Below are positions 51,030 to 60,130 of a DNA stretch of 64,000 nt, one piece after another. The notes under the pieces were generated by a model that saw nothing but the letters and a program-made list of their open reading frames with translations, was not told the DNA's origin and did no database searches. The stretch comes from JABJOE01 sp964344145 (GTDB lineage: Bacteria > Patescibacteriota > Patescibacteriia > UBA9934), in the NCBI GenBank assembly GCA_964344145.1, contig CAYFME010000006.1:1-64000 (forward strand), read 5' to 3'. The position numbers and the translations under genes were made by a program. Numbering within the stretch: position 1 is the stretch's first letter; each line of letters begins with the position of its first letter.

Positions 51030-51704
51030 ATGCAGGAAACCTACTCTTATCGCTTCGTTTTAATCAGTGTTATCTATGTTACTGCATTGATGGTGGCTAA
51101 CACGGTCGCGTCTAAATTAGTGCTGATCGGACCATTTGTGATCACTGGAGGAATTGTCATCTTCCCGTTGACGTACATTTTTGGTGACATCCTTACAGAA
51201 GTATATGGATACAGAAAATCACGTCGCATCATCTGGCTTGGGTTTTTGTCGCTCGTGATTATGGTCGCCGGCTACATGGCAGTCCAAGCATTGCCTCATC
51301 CTGCGTTTTGGACGAACCAGGAGGCGTACGAATCGATCCTTGGATTTGTTCCGCGCATCGTGATCGCCTCAATGATTGGATATCTCGTTGGTGAGTTTTC
51401 TAATTCAGTCGTGATGTCGATTATGAAGGTACGGATGAAGGGGCGGGCGCTTTGGATGCGGACGATCGGATCAACGATCGTTGGCGAGGGGGTTGATACA
51501 TTGATCTTTGTAACGATCGCGTTTGCGGGAATCTTGGCGTGGGGCGAGTTTTGGCAGGTTGTTCTCTCTGGCTATGTTTTGAAGGTTGCCTATGAAGTGA
51601 TTGCGACACCAATCACGTACAAGATCGTGAAGTATCTTAAAAAGACGGAAGACGTCGACGTCTATGATCACGACGTGAACTACAGTCCGTTTGTTCTGAC
51701 GTAA
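51030..51704 (+). CDS. Queuosine precursor transporter, YhhQ-like (VUT family)
   Basis: 224 residues from ATG 51030 (MQETYSYRFVLIS). The longer frame from 50964 would be translated through the operator-like dyad and adds a hydrophilic stretch, so it is rejected. Six helices with the YhhQ pattern (VANTVASKLVLIGPFVITGG, FGDILTEVYGYRKSRRIIWL, GVDTLIFVTIAF). YhhQ imports queuosine precursors (preQ0/preQ1) in E. coli. Site 3 and a nearby Lrp-like gene suggest tight control. Paralogue at 31462. Confidence 0.85.
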   Translation: MQETYSYRFVLISVIYVTALMVANTVASKLVLIGPFVITGGIVIFPLTYIFGDILTEVYGYRKSRRIIWLGFLSLVIMVAGYMAVQALPHPAFWTNQEAYESILGFVPRIVIASMIGYLVGEFSNSVVMSIMKVRMKGRALWMRTIGSTIVGEGVDTLIFVTIAFAGILAWGEFWQVVLSGYVLKVAYEVIATPITYKIVKYLKKTEDVDVYDHDVNYSPFVLT

Positions 51705-51741
51705 CCAAGAAACCCCTGCCGGAGCGGCGGGGGTTTTGGTT
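51703..51741. terminator. Bidirectional terminator, YhhQ-like / gatB
   Basis: AACCAAGAAACCCCTGCC pairs with GGCGGGGGTTTTGGTT around GGAGC; nearly a copy of the one at 49850. Confidence 0.85.
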
Positions 51742-53230
51742 AGTTTAGTTTTTCTTTGAGAACCTTTTCGGTGAGTTGAGGATCGGCGTTGCCGCGGGAG
51801 GCTTTCATGACTTGGCCGACGAAGAACTTGATCAGCTTCTCATCGCCGTTTTTGTATCGTTCAACTTCTTTTGGATTTTCCTCGATGACTGTGTCGACCA
51901 AAGAGGCGAGGGCTGTGACGTCGTCCAGTCGCTGCGCTCCAAGGTCTTCCATGATGTGCGATGGGTCACCACCCGTCTCGAGCATCTGCCCAAGGACCTC
52001 AAGCCCCTTCGTCCCCGTCAGCTTTCCATCCGCAATCAACGTGATGAACTCAGCAAAGTTCTCAGGGCTGATCTTCATGGTACGGATGCTTCCTTTGCGC
52101 TCGATCAACAATCCCATCAACTTGTTCAAGAGCCATCCGGCTACAAGCTTTGCCAGCGTTTTGCGATGCGCGAGGATATTTTCATCATCAAGCTCAGGCT
52201 TTGCTGTGAGCCACGCGCCAAGCTCGCTCATGGCATGTTCCGTAAAGTCCGCCATCGCAGGATCATCTACCATCATGCGGACGTCTTCTGGCTTAAAGCC
52301 ATATTCTTCGACAAACCGCGTTCGCTTCGCGCGAGGCAACTCTGGCAACTCTCGCTCAGCGGCGGTTGCCATGTCGGCCAAGTCCATCGGTGGAATATCC
52401 GGCTCTGGGAAGTAGCGGTAGTCAGCCGAGTCTTCCTTGCTGCGCTGCTCCTCCGTTACCTGCTTGGCATCGTTCCAACCACGCGTTGTCAAAACAGACG
52501 GCGCTTCGCCAGCTTCCCACAGTCTTGCCTGACGCTTAATCTCATACTCGATTGCACGTTCAACCGCTTTAAACGAGTTCACGTTTTTAATCTCTGTCTT
52601 TGGATAGAGCTTTTCTTCTCCGACTGGCTTGAGAGAAATGTTTACATCGCATCGCAGATGACCCTTTTCCATGTCGCCGTCCGATACACCTAAGGTACGC
52701 GCGATGAGTCGCAACTCCTGCATGTACGCCTTCGCTTGCGCGGCACTAGAGATATCCGGTCGACTCACGATCTCGCAAAGCGGTGATCCGCCGCGATTGA
52801 AATCAACATACGACTTCCCGTCGTCACCATGAATGTTCTTTGCGGCGTCTTCTTCAAGGTGAAGACGTTCAATGCGAATCGTCACCGGCTCTGCTTCGCC
52901 TGGCACATCTAAATCAACAGAACCGTCATGCATGATCGGCAAGTCGAACTGCGAGATCTGGTAGGCCTTTGGAAGGTCAGGGTAGAAGTAGTGCTTGCGA
53001 TCGAACTTCGAGTGCGGCGTGATCTCACCACCGAGCGCCAACCCAAGTAACACCGCCCATCGCACCGCCTGCTCGTTTGGCACCGGCAGCACGCCGGGGT
53101 GACCAACACAGATAGGGCAGATGTTCACGTTTGGCGTAGCAACTTCTTCGTTTGAACAGCCGCAAAACAACTTGCTCTTGGTGGCAAGTTGGATATGTGT
53201 TTCCAATCCAATGACAGGTTCAAGCTTCAT
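51740..53230 (-). CDS. gatB: Asp-tRNA(Asn)/Glu-tRNA(Gln) amidotransferase subunit B
   Basis: 496 residues, usual length. GLETHIQLATKSKLFCGCSN at the N-terminus with the zinc Cys set (CGC...CPIC), HYFYPDLPKAYQISQ and the C-terminal YqeY-like tail. It activates and amidates mischarged tRNA with GatA and GatC, which are not in this window. Confidence 0.96.
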   Translation of the reverse strand: MKLEPVIGLETHIQLATKSKLFCGCSNEEVATPNVNICPICVGHPGVLPVPNEQAVRWAVLLGLALGGEITPHSKFDRKHYFYPDLPKAYQISQFDLPIMHDGSVDLDVPGEAEPVTIRIERLHLEEDAAKNIHGDDGKSYVDFNRGGSPLCEIVSRPDISSAAQAKAYMQELRLIARTLGVSDGDMEKGHLRCDVNISLKPVGEEKLYPKTEIKNVNSFKAVERAIEYEIKRQARLWEAGEAPSVLTTRGWNDAKQVTEEQRSKEDSADYRYFPEPDIPPMDLADMATAAERELPELPRAKRTRFVEEYGFKPEDVRMMVDDPAMADFTEHAMSELGAWLTAKPELDDENILAHRKTLAKLVAGWLLNKLMGLLIERKGSIRTMKISPENFAEFITLIADGKLTGTKGLEVLGQMLETGGDPSHIMEDLGAQRLDDVTALASLVDTVIEENPKEVERYKNGDEKLIKFFVGQVMKASRGNADPQLTEKVLKEKLN

Positions 53231-53263
53231 ACGCGGGCAGTGTAGGCCAAAAGGACAAGGAGT

Positions 53264-53983
53264 TCAAGCCTTGAGATCCTGGAACATCAGAACCCAATAA
53301 ATCAGAAATGCGGGCAGAAAGAGGATATCCAGCAGCTGGAAGGAAATGATCTCCAGCAGCGTAGGTTGTGTTTCAATAAAAAAGGTAAAGAGATCCAGTC
53401 CGCGGATATTCGCAAAGGCTACGGCAACGAATCCGGCGAGCAGGGCGTAGGGAAGACCGATCATCAGCACGCCGCCGAGCAATCGTTTCAGCAGCATCCA
53501 TGTTTGTTTCTTCGTGCGCTTCACGCTTTCTTTAAGCGCGGCGATCGGATCGAGCTTTTCGCGAACAACGAGGATTTGTGCGTAGGACAGGCGAACGATG
53601 ACGATGAGTCCCGGGACAATCAACAGAACCAATCCAATAGCGGTTATGACGTTCACGACGATCGACAAGAAAAGATACGGTATGAAGAGCTTCCATGCTT
53701 GCTTGCTCACGGCGCGTGGTCGCAAACGTTTCTTGTTTTGTAGCAGAGGCGTGATCTTGATGATCACAATCGTCAACCACGTGCCGATGATCAGTCCAAG
53801 CGTACCGTTGATGACCTGGACGATGTCCACCATGTCACCGGGCGAGGCGAGGGAAAGCAAAACAGAAAGTGCCATGGGAACCAATAGCCACGCACTGTAG
53901 CCAATGAAGACTGTTGCGTGGCGTAGGTACAGGGACCAGCTATCTTTTGAAAGATCAGCCACGGTTGGCTTTGAGGCTTCCAT
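53264..53983 (-). CDS. Polytopic membrane protein, paralogue of the next gene
   Basis: 239 residues from ATG 53983 with about five or six membrane helices and an amphipathic LPKAALKESVKRTKKQ-like segment (here DPIAALKESVKRTKKQ). The pattern resembles GPDPase-membrane/DUF975-type proteins, with no catalytic motif. It overlaps the upstream paralogue by 29 bases, so translation is coupled. Function unknown. Confidence 0.65.
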   Translation of the reverse strand: MEASKPTVADLSKDSWSLYLRHATVFIGYSAWLLVPMALSVLLSLASPGDMVDIVQVINGTLGLIIGTWLTIVIIKITPLLQNKKRLRPRAVSKQAWKLFIPYLFLSIVVNVITAIGLVLLIVPGLIVIVRLSYAQILVVREKLDPIAALKESVKRTKKQTWMLLKRLLGGVLMIGLPYALLAGFVAVAFANIRGLDLFTFFIETQPTLLEIISFQLLDILFLPAFLIYWVLMFQDLKA

Positions 53984-54842
53984 AGAGCAACTGGTCGGCA
54001 ATGATAAACAGTGGTGGATACAGGACGCGAATACCTGTCGTGAGAGCGACCGTTACGATGAGTCCAGCATACAGACCGAAGGTTGGTCCGAGGTTGTGCA
54101 GACTGCCGACGATGAGGGTGAGCAGCAGACCGACGATGATCTCCACAACGATCACTCCAGCTCCAAAGACGATCTTTGGAATCAAGATACGCCACAGCGT
54201 TGCCCAGAAGCGCCCATCACTCACGCGGAACGATTCTTTCAGTGCCGTGACACCACCCTTGCCATCCAACAGCATAGCGTAACCAGCAAACGCGAGGCGT
54301 ACGGAAAGCCATATGGTCAGTACGAGTGCGGCTAGTGTTCCAAGGAAGGTGAGCAAGAATCCGAGGGAGTTGAAAATGAGGCTGTTCCAGAAGAGCGCTC
54401 CGATGAGCAGGAGGAATCCTGGAACGATGAGCAAGACGGGTGCGACTGAGGCGACGCTTTTGAGAATCATGACCCAGAGATACACAAAGAAGTCTTGCCA
54501 TGAACGTCGAGAGAGCTCCTTGAACGTGTACTTTTTGTTTGAGATATGAAAATCAACACCGCGTACCAGGTTCATATAGATCCAGATGGAGGTGATAGGG
54601 ATGGCAAAGACGGAGATGCCGACGGCCAAGGCGAACGCGATAATCGTTGCCTGCTCGGGGCTACCTCCGACAATTGACGCGATCGTCTCCGTCTCGCCGT
54701 CAGGCAGTAGGACGAGTCGCAGGATGACAAAAACGCCGACCAAGAATCCCCACAATGAGATTTTCATCAATGGTTTGAAGTTCTTGGTGTAGACGTCCCA
54801 GGTTCGGTCAATGATTTGTCCGATGGAGATAAGATTGGCCAT
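53955..54842 (-). CDS. Polytopic membrane protein
   Basis: 295 residues with about six helices and the shared segment GGVTALKESFRVSDGRFW, found in the same place in the downstream gene. N-terminal SIGQIIDRTWDVYTKNFKPL is typical of this family. It overlaps the end of tmk by 35 bases. Function unknown. Confidence 0.65.
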   Translation of the reverse strand: MANLISIGQIIDRTWDVYTKNFKPLMKISLWGFLVGVFVILRLVLLPDGETETIASIVGGSPEQATIIAFALAVGISVFAIPITSIWIYMNLVRGVDFHISNKKYTFKELSRRSWQDFFVYLWVMILKSVASVAPVLLIVPGFLLLIGALFWNSLIFNSLGFLLTFLGTLAALVLTIWLSVRLAFAGYAMLLDGKGGVTALKESFRVSDGRFWATLWRILIPKIVFGAGVIVVEIIVGLLLTLIVGSLHNLGPTFGLYAGLIVTVALTTGIRVLYPPLFIIADQLLYGSLKANRG

Positions 54843-55509
54843 ACGAAATGTGGGGTAAGATTGCGTTCCACACGAGCTCGTGAATGTCTTCGCGGCTCAG
54901 GAGCTGCTCGTCCTGAACGCATTCGATCCGGTGGAAGTTATCAAAACAGTTAACGATTTCTAAATAGGATTGTTCGGCGGCGATAAGGTGCGTGTGATCA
55001 TCTTCGTGTATGTCTTTTTTTAAGTTGCTTTTGTATTCGCGTTCCTTCATGAGCTCGATGGTCGTGCGTGCCGGAACATGAAGGACGATGTTGATGTCGG
55101 GTTTTGGAATGCCCATGAGTTCGTGCTCAAACTCCATTTCCCATTGGAAGAAGGCTTGGCGCTCAAGAGGGTCGTCTATCTTGGAACCCTGATGCCCCAT
55201 GTTCGACCCGACGTAACGGTCAGCCACAACATGCGTTCCAGCATCGAGCCAGTCTCGAATTTGGAATGAAGCATCAAATCGATCAACGGCGTAAAGCACG
55301 GAGGCTTGATGGGCGGTCACCTCGTGTGCATGACCATATTTCCCCTCAAGGTACTCTTCCAGCGCTCCAGCGCTTTTGTGTCCATACTTTGGAAAAGAGA
55401 TCGTTTCTACGGGAAGTCCTTCGTTGCGGAATCGCTGTACCAAAAGGTTTGTCTGGGTGGCTTTTCCAGATCCATCCGTCCCATCGATGACGATCAATCG
55501 ACCTCGCAT
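54808..55509 (-). CDS. tmk: Thymidylate kinase
   Basis: 233 residues. P-loop GTDGSGKATQ (about 10-19), the DR-type motif ADRYVGSNMGHQ, and the LID region with EREYKSN. It phosphorylates dTMP to dTDP. Preceded by dut on the same strand, with thyA, folA and dcd across the divergent gap. Confidence 0.93.
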   Translation of the reverse strand: MRGRLIVIDGTDGSGKATQTNLLVQRFRNEGLPVETISFPKYGHKSAGALEEYLEGKYGHAHEVTAHQASVLYAVDRFDASFQIRDWLDAGTHVVADRYVGSNMGHQGSKIDDPLERQAFFQWEMEFEHELMGIPKPDINIVLHVPARTTIELMKEREYKSNLKKDIHEDDHTHLIAAEQSYLEIVNCFDNFHRIECVQDEQLLSREDIHELVWNAILPHISYGQSYLHRTNH

Positions 55510-55528
55510 GTCGTGTGCAGTATATCAG

Positions 55529-55960
55529 CTATTGTCCGGTTGTTCCAAAGCCCCCACGACTTTCTGCTGCGAGCTCTTCTACTTCTTCAAACGTCGGCTT
55601 TGCCACAGGAAGGATCATTCCTTGGGCAACACGATCTCCGGCCTTGAGCTCTACCGGTTCGTCGCTGATGTTTTCAATGAGTAAATGGATTTCGTCTTCT
55701 GGTCCAGAGTAGTCTTGATCAATAATCCCGACGCTGTTAGCAAGGTCAATGCGCTTCTTTGGCGGGTTGGACGAGCGAGAGGCGAGTACGAGCGCGTGAC
55801 CCTCGGGAACTTCGATAACAAGCCCAGTGCGAGCCATAACAAAGCTTCGAGGGGCGATGTTCGTGTCTTCCACCAATCCAAGGTCAAAGGCAACGGCGCC
55901 TGAAGTCTTGTACTCAGGGATCACTGCGTCGGGATGTGTGCGTCGAAAACGGATATTCAT
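55529..55960 (-). CDS. dut: dUTP diphosphatase
   Basis: 143 residues from ATG 55960. Family motifs: AVAFDLGLVED (motif 1), RSSNPPKKRIDLANSVGIIDQDY (motifs 2-3, residues spaced as usual), GDRVAQGMI (motif 4) and RGGFGTTGQ (motif 5). It hydrolyses dUTP to dUMP for thyA. TAAAAT at 55969-55974 makes the message leaderless. Confidence 0.93.
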   Translation of the reverse strand: MNIRFRRTHPDAVIPEYKTSGAVAFDLGLVEDTNIAPRSFVMARTGLVIEVPEGHALVLASRSSNPPKKRIDLANSVGIIDQDYSGPEDEIHLLIENISDEPVELKAGDRVAQGMILPVAKPTFEEVEELAAESRGGFGTTGQ

Positions 55961-55968
55961 ACGGCAGC

Positions 55969-55977
55969 ATTTTAGCA
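55969..55977 (-). promoter_or_regulatory. Extended -10 of dut
   Basis: TGC-TAAAAT on the minus strand, 8 bases before the ATG. Confidence 0.7.
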
Positions 55978-56061
55978 CGTCGTGAACGATACTCATCCAC
56001 ACCTATTATTGAACGACATCGGCGCATTTCCTAAGCTGTGCTCAGGAGGTAGTTGCGTACC

Positions 56062-56976
56062 ATGCTTGCGCAGGTGCCTCTTTATAAACAGAACAATGAT
56101 CTTATGCGCGCGTATCATGATCTTGTTGAGATGATTCTCAATGAGGGTCGGCTCAAAAAGAATCGCACAGGCGTTGGCGCCTATACGGTGGCAGGAGCGA
56201 TGTTCGCGCACGAGATGGAGGAAGGTTTTCCACTTCTGACAACCAAGAAAGTTCCGTTCCGATTGGTTGCCTCTGAATTGGAGTTTTTTATTAACGCGAT
56301 CACGGATAAACAGTGGTTGATCGATCGGAACAATCACATCTGGGACGAATGGGCGCATCCACAGAAAGCACCATATGGACACGATGACGAATCAAAGCGA
56401 AGGATGATGGAGGAGCGCGATCTGGGTGCCATTTACGGCTTCCAATGGCGTCACTACAACGCTCCGTACGAGCATTATCATACGGACTACACGGGTAAGG
56501 GATATGATCAGCTGCAGAAGCTTGTTGATACGCTGAAAACGGATCCCGCAGACCGACGGATGATTGTCTCCGCCTGGAATCCTTTGATGATGGATCAAAT
56601 GGGGCTTCCGCCGTGTCATTACGGCTTTCAGGTGACAGTGATTGGCGACAGACTTAATCTGATGTGGAATCAGCGGTCGATTGATACTATGCTTGGACTG
56701 CCATTTAATATTGCGAGTTACGGTTTACTTCTTCATCTCCTTGCGAAAGAGTCGGGATTTAAGGAGGGTCGATTGGTCGGATTTTTGGGTGACGTTCATA
56801 TTTACGAGAATCACGTTGAAGGGGCGCGAGAGCAGTTAGCGCGTGACCCAGACCAATACGCGTTGCCAAAGATCCAGACAGATTCGTTTACTTCAATTTT
56901 CGATTGGGAGTACAAGGATTCAGAAATTCTTGAATACAAAAGTTATCCGCGCATCAGGTTTGAGATTGCGGTATGA
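56062..56976 (+). CDS. thyA: Thymidylate synthase
   Basis: 304 residues. NRTGVGAYTVAGAMF, the catalytic Cys in LPPCHYGFQ (about 195), and the dUMP-binding stretch QRSIDTMLGLPFNIASYG are all present. AGGAGGT lies 11 bases before ATG 56062; TTG 56053 is too close to that site. Its last bases overlap folA (ATGA), so the pair is coupled; ThyA consumes methylene-THF and FolA regenerates THF. Confidence 0.96.
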   Translation: MLAQVPLYKQNNDLMRAYHDLVEMILNEGRLKKNRTGVGAYTVAGAMFAHEMEEGFPLLTTKKVPFRLVASELEFFINAITDKQWLIDRNNHIWDEWAHPQKAPYGHDDESKRRMMEERDLGAIYGFQWRHYNAPYEHYHTDYTGKGYDQLQKLVDTLKTDPADRRMIVSAWNPLMMDQMGLPPCHYGFQVTVIGDRLNLMWNQRSIDTMLGLPFNIASYGLLLHLLAKESGFKEGRLVGFLGDVHIYENHVEGAREQLARDPDQYALPKIQTDSFTSIFDWEYKDSEILEYKSYPRIRFEIAV

Positions 56977-57476
56977 ACACATTTATTATAGCCGCGATGT
57001 CAGTCAATGGCATGATCGCGCAAGCGCCCGGGCAAGTTTCTCTCGACTGGACCAGCAAGGAGGATCTTGCTTTTTTTGTGAGCAAGACAAAAGAAGCGCG
57101 TGCGATGGTGATGGGGCGCAAGACGTTTGAGACCATTGGCAAGCCGCTGAAGGGTCGACTGATCAAAGTGATGACACGTGACGTTTCTGGTCGCGAGGAT
57201 ATCCCGGATCAAGTTGAATGGACGAGAGACGAGCCAGCTGCGATTGTAAGGCAGCTCGAAGGGCGCGGATACGATCAGGTTGCCATTGTCGGAGGGGGAG
57301 AAGTATACCGATTGTTTCTGGAATCTGGACTTGTGACTGATCTTTATCTCACCGTCGAACCAGTTCTCTTTGGCAACGGCACTCCGTTCGTTCAAGGCTT
57401 TGATCGTATCGATGCAACCCTAGAGAGCGTCGAACGTCTCGGTGACCAATCTGTTCTTCTGCACTACAGTCTTTAA
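56973..57476 (+). CDS. folA: Dihydrofolate reductase
   Basis: 167 residues. N-terminal FIIAAMSVNGMIA, the active-site acid in WTSKEDLAFF, MGRKTFETIG (NADPH loop) and the C-terminal AIVGGGEVYRLFL. It starts inside the thyA stop codon overlap (4 bases). Confidence 0.93.
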   Translation: MNTFIIAAMSVNGMIAQAPGQVSLDWTSKEDLAFFVSKTKEARAMVMGRKTFETIGKPLKGRLIKVMTRDVSGREDIPDQVEWTRDEPAAIVRQLEGRGYDQVAIVGGGEVYRLFLESGLVTDLYLTVEPVLFGNGTPFVQGFDRIDATLESVERLGDQSVLLHYSL

Positions 57477-57493
57477 GGATATCTGATAAACTG

Positions 57494-58674
57494 ATGCATA
57501 TGCCTGACAACCTCATGAATACTCCGTCTGTCACATCGGCTGCGCCAATGCCGACCACTGTTTCTAGCCTAAACCCGGGCGTTTCGGGTGCGTTGGCGAT
57601 CCAGGACATTCGTCAGCTGATGCAAGAAGGAAGGATTTTAGAGGCACGTCCGGAGCATCTTCAGCCGGCGTCGATGGACCTATCGTTGTCGGGCGAGGTG
57701 TACCGCATGCGAGGAAGTTTCTTGCCGCGTCGTGGAGAGAAAATTCGCGACATTCTCAAGGACGCTGTTTTGTTTCCAGCCAACCTTCAGCAGCCGCTGG
57801 AGCTTAACGGCATCTATTGGATTCGCTTGAACGAGTCGTTGCGCCTTCCTGAGCACATTCATGCGTTGACGAACAACAAGTCGTCGTCAGGTCGCGTGAA
57901 CTTGCAGACGAGATTGATCATCAATGGTGTGTCATCGTTTGACTACATTCCTCGCGGCTACGAAGGAGAGCTTTGGCTTGAGGTGATTCCTAAGTCGTTC
58001 CCAGTAAAGCTCGCGCATGGTGAGCGATTGAACCAGATTCGGTTTTTTGGAAACGATGCTCGCTTGTCTCCGGCAGAGTACGTGAAGGCGCACGAGACCT
58101 ACGGACTGTTGCGTGATCTCCAAGGCAATATAATGGACCTCTCCGACAAGGGGCATATGGCATCGATTACGATGACCATCGACCTCTCACAGCATGAGAT
58201 CATTGGATACAAATGTAGTCCAACCACTTCTCGGGTGTTGGACTTCTCTCGGCGAGATCATGAACCAAGTGAGTTTTTTGAGCCGATGCACAGGCCGGCA
58301 AACGGTCAGATTGTTCTGAAGCGCGATGAATTCTATATCTTGGCAACAAAAGAAGCGGTGCGTATTCCAAATGAGTTCTCAGGGCAGATGTCCGCTTATG
58401 ACGTCACCAAAGGCGAGTTCCGATCGCATTATGCCGGGTTCTTTGACCCGGGGTTCGGGTACGGACCAAATGGGGAAGTACAGGGAAAACAGGGCGTGCT
58501 AGAAGTATTCACCCATGACAATGACTTTGTTCTTCGCGATGGTCAGCCGATCTGTGGAATCGTCTACGAGAGGCTATCCCAGGTGACCGATACGCCTTAC
58601 GGCTCAGGCGGACTGGGATCAAACTATTTCCAACAGACCGGCCCACGACTTTCGAAGCATTTTAAACAGGTTTA
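57494..58674 (+). CDS. dcd: dCTP deaminase-like (2'-deoxycytidine 5'-triphosphate deaminase), 3' end at assembly gap
   Basis: About 393 residues visible. The tandem-domain dCTP deaminase/dUTPase-superfamily form: HLQPASMDLSLSGEVYRM, NNKSSSGRVNL with the catalytic-type loop, and a second domain with YDVTKGEFRSHYAGFFDPGF and YGSGGLGSNYFQQTGPRLSK at the C-terminus, which is where the family normally ends. The first codon cut by the gap is TAN, so the stop may be the next codon. It makes dUTP from dCTP and so feeds dut and thyA. Confidence 0.85.
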
Positions 58675-58774
58675 NNNNNNNNNNNNNNNNNNNNNNNNNN
58701 NNNNNNNNNNNNNNNNNNNNNNNNNNNNNNNNNNNNNNNNNNNNNNNNNNNNNNNNNNNNNNNNNNNNNNNNNN
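58675..58774. other. Assembly gap (100 N)
   Basis: Exactly 100 N between dcd and the rplA stop codon: a scaffolding gap of nominal size, so the real distance is unknown. Confidence 0.99.
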
Positions 58775-59464
58775 TTAAAGCGTTGACGTATCGATTTTCA
58801 CGGCCGGTCCCATGCTCGAGGAGATGGTTGCGGACTTGATGTAGATGCCTTTGGCAGCCGATGGCTTTGCCTTTTTCACGGCTTCTACAACGACGTTCGT
58901 ATTCTCCAGAAGCTGCTTCTCTTCAAACGACGCCTTTCCAACAATCATGTGAATGTTCGACGTGTTGTCGGTCTTAAATGAGACCTTTCCACCTTTCTGC
59001 TCCTTCACCATCTTGGCGACGTCTGGTCCGACGGTATCGGTCTTTGGGTTTGGCATGAGTCCTCGTGGTCCAAGAACGCGAGCGGCCTTGGCAAGCTTTG
59101 GCATCATGGATGGCACGGCTACAGCGACGTCAAACTCGATGATTCCTTTCTTCACGATCTTGTCGATGACTTCCTCGGTTCCAACAACATCCGCTCCAGC
59201 ATCCTTTGCCGCTGTCTCATTTGCTGAGTCAACAAAGGCTGCTACGCGAACCGTCTTTCCGGATCCGTGAGGGAGAACAACGGTTGGGCGGATTTGCTGA
59301 TCGCTTTGCTTTGGATCAATGCCCAAGTTCATGCAGACCTCGATGGTCTCGTCGAACTTGGCGGTGGCATTCTTCTTGGTAAGTGCGATCGCTTCTTCCA
59401 AAGAATACTGCTTGTCGCTCTCAACAGCCGTTGAGGCCTCCTTGAATCGTTTTGATTTTGGCAT
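58775..59464 (-). CDS. rplA: 50S ribosomal protein L1
   Basis: 229 residues. GRSP-like region VLPHGSGKTVRVAAF, RGLMPNPKTDTVG and GKVSFKTDNTSNIHMIVGK are L1 signatures. It binds 23S rRNA at the L1 stalk and often represses its own operon. The stop is the first three bases after the gap. rplK lies upstream, separated by a 112-base spacer holding a repeat element. Confidence 0.96.
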   Translation of the reverse strand: MPKSKRFKEASTAVESDKQYSLEEAIALTKKNATAKFDETIEVCMNLGIDPKQSDQQIRPTVVLPHGSGKTVRVAAFVDSANETAAKDAGADVVGTEEVIDKIVKKGIIEFDVAVAVPSMMPKLAKAARVLGPRGLMPNPKTDTVGPDVAKMVKEQKGGKVSFKTDNTSNIHMIVGKASFEEKQLLENTNVVVEAVKKAKPSAAKGIYIKSATISSSMGPAVKIDTSTL

Positions 59465-59508
59465 AGATAGTAGTGGTTCAAACGCCTTTTGGCTCCCACG
59501 TGCTTAGT

Positions 59509-59570
59509 CCATCTCGAGCGTCAGCGAGAGATCTATTCGCGAATAGATTTCTCCCTGCGGTCGAAATGGG
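59509..59570. repeat. CCATTTCGACC...GAGATGG element, copy 4 (between rplK and rplA)
   Basis: On the plus strand it reads CCATCTCGAGCGTCAGCGAG, AGATCTATTC, GCGAATAGATTTCTCCCTGC, GGTCGAAATGG: the reverse complement of copy 3 with two extra central bases. It sits inside a ribosomal-protein operon. Confidence 0.9.
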
Positions 59571-59576
59571 AATTTC

Positions 59577-60002
59577 TTATCGGATCTCAACACCCATTTG
59601 CTTGCACGTTCCAGCAACGACTTTCATCGCTTGCTCGACGTCATTGGTGTTGAGGTCTGGCAGTTTAATTTCTGCAATTTCTTTAAGTTGCGCACGTGTG
59701 ATCGTGCCGACTTTCTCCGTGTTCGGTTTTCCAGAGCCCTTCTTAATCTTTGCGGCCTTTTTGATCAGGTCAGATGCGGGAGGGGTCTTCAGGATGAACT
59801 CAAACGAGCGATCTTCGTAGATCGTTACAACAGCTGGCACAACCTCACCACGACGATCTTGCGTCGCATTGTTGAAGTCGTTTACGAACTGCTGAATATT
59901 AACACCGTGCTGAGACAGGGCTGGTCCAAGTGGTGGGGCAGGCGTAGCTGCTCCCCCCATGGCCTGGACCTTCATGGTCGTCAAAATGGGCTTCTTTGCC
60001 AT
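59577..60002 (-). CDS. rplK: 50S ribosomal protein L11
   Basis: 141 residues, full length. N-terminal KVQAMGGAATPAPPLGPALS (the proline-rich hinge), FNNATQDRRGEVVPAVVTIY and KKGSGKPN are L11 signatures. Own promoter at 60061-60089. Confidence 0.96.
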   Translation of the reverse strand: MAKKPILTTMKVQAMGGAATPAPPLGPALSQHGVNIQQFVNDFNNATQDRRGEVVPAVVTIYEDRSFEFILKTPPASDLIKKAAKIKKGSGKPNTEKVGTITRAQLKEIAEIKLPDLNTNDVEQAMKVVAGTCKQMGVEIR

Positions 60003-60060
60003 ACGAGTAAGTGTTTACAGTGGATTCCCAATGGGCAACCACCTCGTTATTAGTGGCGCA

Positions 60061-60089
60061 ATGGTAGTATTGTTAGCGATTTTTGTCAA
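60061..60089 (-). promoter_or_regulatory. rplK promoter
   Basis: TTGACA (60084-60089) and TACCAT (60061-60066) on the minus strand, spacer 17. Confidence 0.65.
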
Positions 60090-60101
60090 GAATATGAATC
60101 C

Positions 60102-60121
60102 AAAAACCGCCCGAAGGCGGC
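60102..60121 (-). terminator. Terminator after nusG
   Basis: GCCGCC, TTCG, GGCGGT then TTTTTG on the minus strand. Confidence 0.8.
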
Positions 60122-60130
60122 TCTTGTTTT

